From contig NZ_JAEMHM010000024.1 in the NCBI RefSeq assembly GCF_016458275.1, positions 37,402 to 101,401 on the forward strand: 64,000 nucleotides of DNA, given 5' to 3'. The notes below the pieces were generated by a model. It searched no databases. It was not told the DNA's origin and was given only the letters and a program-made list of their open reading frames with translations. The stretch is from Geomesophilobacter sediminis (GTDB taxonomy: Bacteria; Desulfobacterota; Desulfuromonadia; Geobacterales; Geobacteraceae). Shown in pieces: positions 62,132-64,000 of this stretch. The number at the start of each line of letters is the position of its first letter. Positions within the stretch are counted from its first letter, which is position 1. Position numbers and translations under genes: made by a program.

Positions 62132-62722
62132 ATGGAGTTTATTCGTACATACGGCAAAGAAATTGTTTCGCTGTTAGTCCCATTCATAACATGGTTTCTC
62201 AATGTAGGGATTAAAGCCAGGGCGAAACTGATATGGGCTAGCCCGCACTCATTTACTTTTTTGGTTCAAGAGCCTATAGTTGATACACAAGAACATATAC
62301 TGAAACAAACACAAACTGTCTGCACTGCTTCGATTAGAGTCATAAATACTGGGAGAGAGACAGCCAATAAAGTTGAGCTAGTTTTCAACTGGAAACCTCA
62401 ATATATTAATTTGTGGCCGGTCCGTCATTATGAACATAAGAACGATCAGGATGGTCGCCACATGCTGATTTTTGAAAATCTGTCACCTAAAGAAGAAATC
62501 GGGCTAGAAGTTATGTCTATCAATGCGGAACTACCTGCATTGCTCGTTGTGCGCAGCGCTGAGTGCACAGCTCAGAATGTGCCTCTGATGTGGACCCGCT
62601 ATGTCTGCTTGTGGAAGATTAACCTCGCTCGTCTGCTGGTGCTAGTTAGTCTGAGCGCCACAGTTTATTGTTTAATTGCACTGATTCAGTTTTTGGTTCT
62701 CAAAACTCCATATGGTGGATAA
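62132..62722 (+). CDS. Membrane-anchored protein of the HEPN/DUF2971 cluster
   Basis: 196 residues. A hydrophobic segment near the N-terminus (about 9-25, EIVSLLVPFITWFLNVG) and another at the C-terminus (about 168-190, LLVLVSLSATVYCLIALIQFLVL) bracket a domain with beta-rich look (TASIRVINTGRETANKVELVFNWKPQYINLW), reminiscent of an immunoglobulin-like NTG motif. AAGGAGAG precedes ATG 62132, 49 bases after the HEPN gene. No family name is certain. Operon position suggests a joint role with the neighbours. Confidence 0.65.
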   Translation: MEFIRTYGKEIVSLLVPFITWFLNVGIKARAKLIWASPHSFTFLVQEPIVDTQEHILKQTQTVCTASIRVINTGRETANKVELVFNWKPQYINLWPVRHYEHKNDQDGRHMLIFENLSPKEEIGLEVMSINAELPALLVVRSAECTAQNVPLMWTRYVCLWKINLARLLVLVSLSATVYCLIALIQFLVLKTPYGG

Positions 62723-62807
62723 AAGGCCCCGTTTGCAATCCAAGCGTGACAGGGGCGGGCCTCTGACCCTAGCCGCCGACCAGGCAGACGTTTTTCTCGG
62801 AGAGTCT

Positions 62808-63608
62808 ATGATTTTATATAAATACCTGTCGTATGAGTCCGGATTGAAAATCCTACAAAATAACTCAATCGGGTTCTCGCAGCCGAATCACTTTAATGAT
62901 CCATTCGAGCTGGAAGCTGCTTATCCATCTGAAAAGAAGGCTAATGACCCCATTCATTCCATATTTTATGGACTCCAGATCTGGGGGAAGAAAATGACCT
63001 GGAAGCGAAATACCGGTATCTTGTCTTTAACAAGGCAGCCACTTAATCCACTTATGTGGGCACATTACTGTGGTAACCATACCGGTATGGTCATAGGTAT
63101 AGATTCAGCTATAAATGAATTTGCATCCGAAGAAATTAATACCATTCCTGTTCAATATGGCAGTGTAATTTACACAGACAAAAAGCCAACCAATTTATTA
63201 TTGAGTAAGCCAAAAAGTACTCTTGAAGTAGGCGGAACTTTTCATTTTCAACCTGAACATCTTGAGCGGCTACAGCGTCTCTTTCTTTTTAAGCCTATGT
63301 GTTGGTCATATGAGGAGGAAGTAAGAGTTGTAAAGTGCCTGAAAGGAATTGAGAAAAATAAGAACATTTTAAGTGGGTCTTTCAGCGAGCTCGATGTGTG
63401 TGGAAGACCCCTTTATCTCCTAAAACTTCCGCATGGTGCCATTAAAGAAGTATATGCCGGACTGCGTACAAATGTCTTTGAAAGCGAGGAGCACTGCGAT
63501 AACTTTGTGTCAATGGTCACTGGATACCAACCTGGTACCAGGGTTTTTGGTTGCAGCATTAGCGACTCTAGCTGGAGCTTAAAACGGGTTGCTTTGGACG
63601 AAGATTAG
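62808..63608 (+). CDS. DUF2971 domain protein
   Basis: 266 residues starting ILYKYLSYESGLKILQNNSIGFSQPNHFNDPFE, the usual DUF2971 opening, with ILSLTRQPLNPLMWAHYCGNHTGMVIGID and WSYEEEVRVVK further on. DUF2971 proteins are of unknown function but common in accessory and defence-rich regions; the fold resembles ADP-ribosyltransferase-like or nuclease-like proteins by loose inference only. CGGAGAG precedes ATG 62808. A 62-base GC-rich palindromic patch separates it from the preceding gene. Confidence 0.82.
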   Translation: MILYKYLSYESGLKILQNNSIGFSQPNHFNDPFELEAAYPSEKKANDPIHSIFYGLQIWGKKMTWKRNTGILSLTRQPLNPLMWAHYCGNHTGMVIGIDSAINEFASEEINTIPVQYGSVIYTDKKPTNLLLSKPKSTLEVGGTFHFQPEHLERLQRLFLFKPMCWSYEEEVRVVKCLKGIEKNKNILSGSFSELDVCGRPLYLLKLPHGAIKEVYAGLRTNVFESEEHCDNFVSMVTGYQPGTRVFGCSISDSSWSLKRVALDED

Positions 63609-63692
63609 TATTGGGAAGAATTGACCCTTTGGGTGGCACCGGATTTGCCCTGTCCGTACTGAGCCACGTCAGGCATTAAGTATCAGGAGAGG

Positions 63693-63953
63693 ATGATGAC
63701 CGAATACCACGCGTACGACCCAATGGGGCATATCAAGGCCATATCATTGCTTTTGAAAAACGCTAGTAATTTCACAGCGGAAAAATCTGATGTTTTGAAA
63801 ACCACGGACTACTCAGCGTATGGCGAGTTGGGTGAAATGATGTACGGAGAGGACGTCTACACAACCGTATACTGCGACGCTGCCTATAGCCACCTCGTAG
63901 CGTCTTCTCTAGCCACTTTTTTTGGTTCTTCCGCAGAATGTGTGGGTAACTGA
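63693..63953 (+). CDS. Small hypothetical protein near window end
   Basis: 86 residues, soluble, no cysteine pair or motif recognised (TEYHAYDPMGHIKAISLLLKN; DYSAYGELGEMMYGEDVYTTVYCDAAYSHL). CAGGAGAGG precedes two consecutive ATGs (63693 and 63696). It sits 84 bases after the DUF2971 gene and could belong to the same cluster. The last 47 bases of the window show nothing. Confidence 0.55.
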   Translation: MMTEYHAYDPMGHIKAISLLLKNASNFTAEKSDVLKTTDYSAYGELGEMMYGEDVYTTVYCDAAYSHLVASSLATFFGSSAECVGN

Positions 63954-64000
63954 GGCGTTCGCATAGGGGTGAGCAGCGCCCCCAAAATAGAGCATCCCGC

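Overview
This window reads as a chromosomal segment of a high-GC Gram-negative anaerobe, most likely a member of the Geobacteraceae (Desulfuromonadia). The inference rests on the gene set: futalosine-pathway menaquinone genes (MqnA, a UbiD decarboxylase), NifU/NifS, AcnB, a PxxKW cysteine-rich protein, a sigma-54 regulated TRAP importer, many two-component parts, and abundant dispersed palindromic repeats. No rRNA, tRNA, prophage or CRISPR array was seen.

Layout. 0-6.3 kb: the end of aroB, a TPR/roadblock gene pair, then a run of aminopeptidase P, accB, accC, gcvH and mqnA. 6.5-13 kb: a Nudix hydrolase, the PxxKW protein, a phosphohexomutase, nifU-nifS, and a Tat-signal aldo/keto reductase. 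13-21 kb: a dctP-dctQ-dctM TRAP transporter behind a near-consensus -24/-12 sigma-54 promoter, followed on the opposite strand by a DctD-like enhancer-binding regulator and its sensor kinase, a self-contained sense-and-transport unit. 21.5-26.3 kb: ubiD-type decarboxylase, tlyA, a HIT protein, a DUF4124 protein and lgt.

26.3-32.2 kb (minus strand): a signalling operon that encodes a kinase/phosphotransferase-like protein, a small membrane protein, a sodium/solute-symporter domain fused through STAC-like and GAF regions to a SpoIIE/PP2C phosphatase, a STAS anti-sigma antagonist and an RsbW-like anti-sigma kinase. This is a partner-switching cascade whose input is a transporter-like sensor, and I consider it the most interesting system here. 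32.4-38 kb: a large TPR lipoprotein and an oligopeptide ABC importer (binding protein and two permeases, no ATPase genes). 38-47.5 kb: a hypothetical protein, a DUF815 ATPase, tilS, ftsH, folP, cdaA, cdaR, glmM, pdxJ: essential housekeeping plus cyclic-di-AMP synthesis. 48-57.5 kb: a chemoreceptor, a polyphosphate kinase with an N-terminal extension, a small CMD-family protein between two direct repeats, a pirin, a Cys-rich protein and acnB.

57.6-64 kb is an accessory region: an FN3-like orphan protein, a 42-bp minisatellite, an integron attC-like site directly after a small membrane-protein gene, a REP-associated tyrosine transposase bounded by inverted repeats, and then an AT-richer cluster of a HEPN-motif protein, a membrane-anchored protein and a DUF2971 protein that could be a defence module.

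At least six families of short palindromic repeats are scattered through the window. One has entered coding sequence: a copy lies in frame inside tilS, and others supply the 3' ends of tlyA and of the aldo/keto reductase gene. Functions are assigned by motif recognition only; no database search was run.
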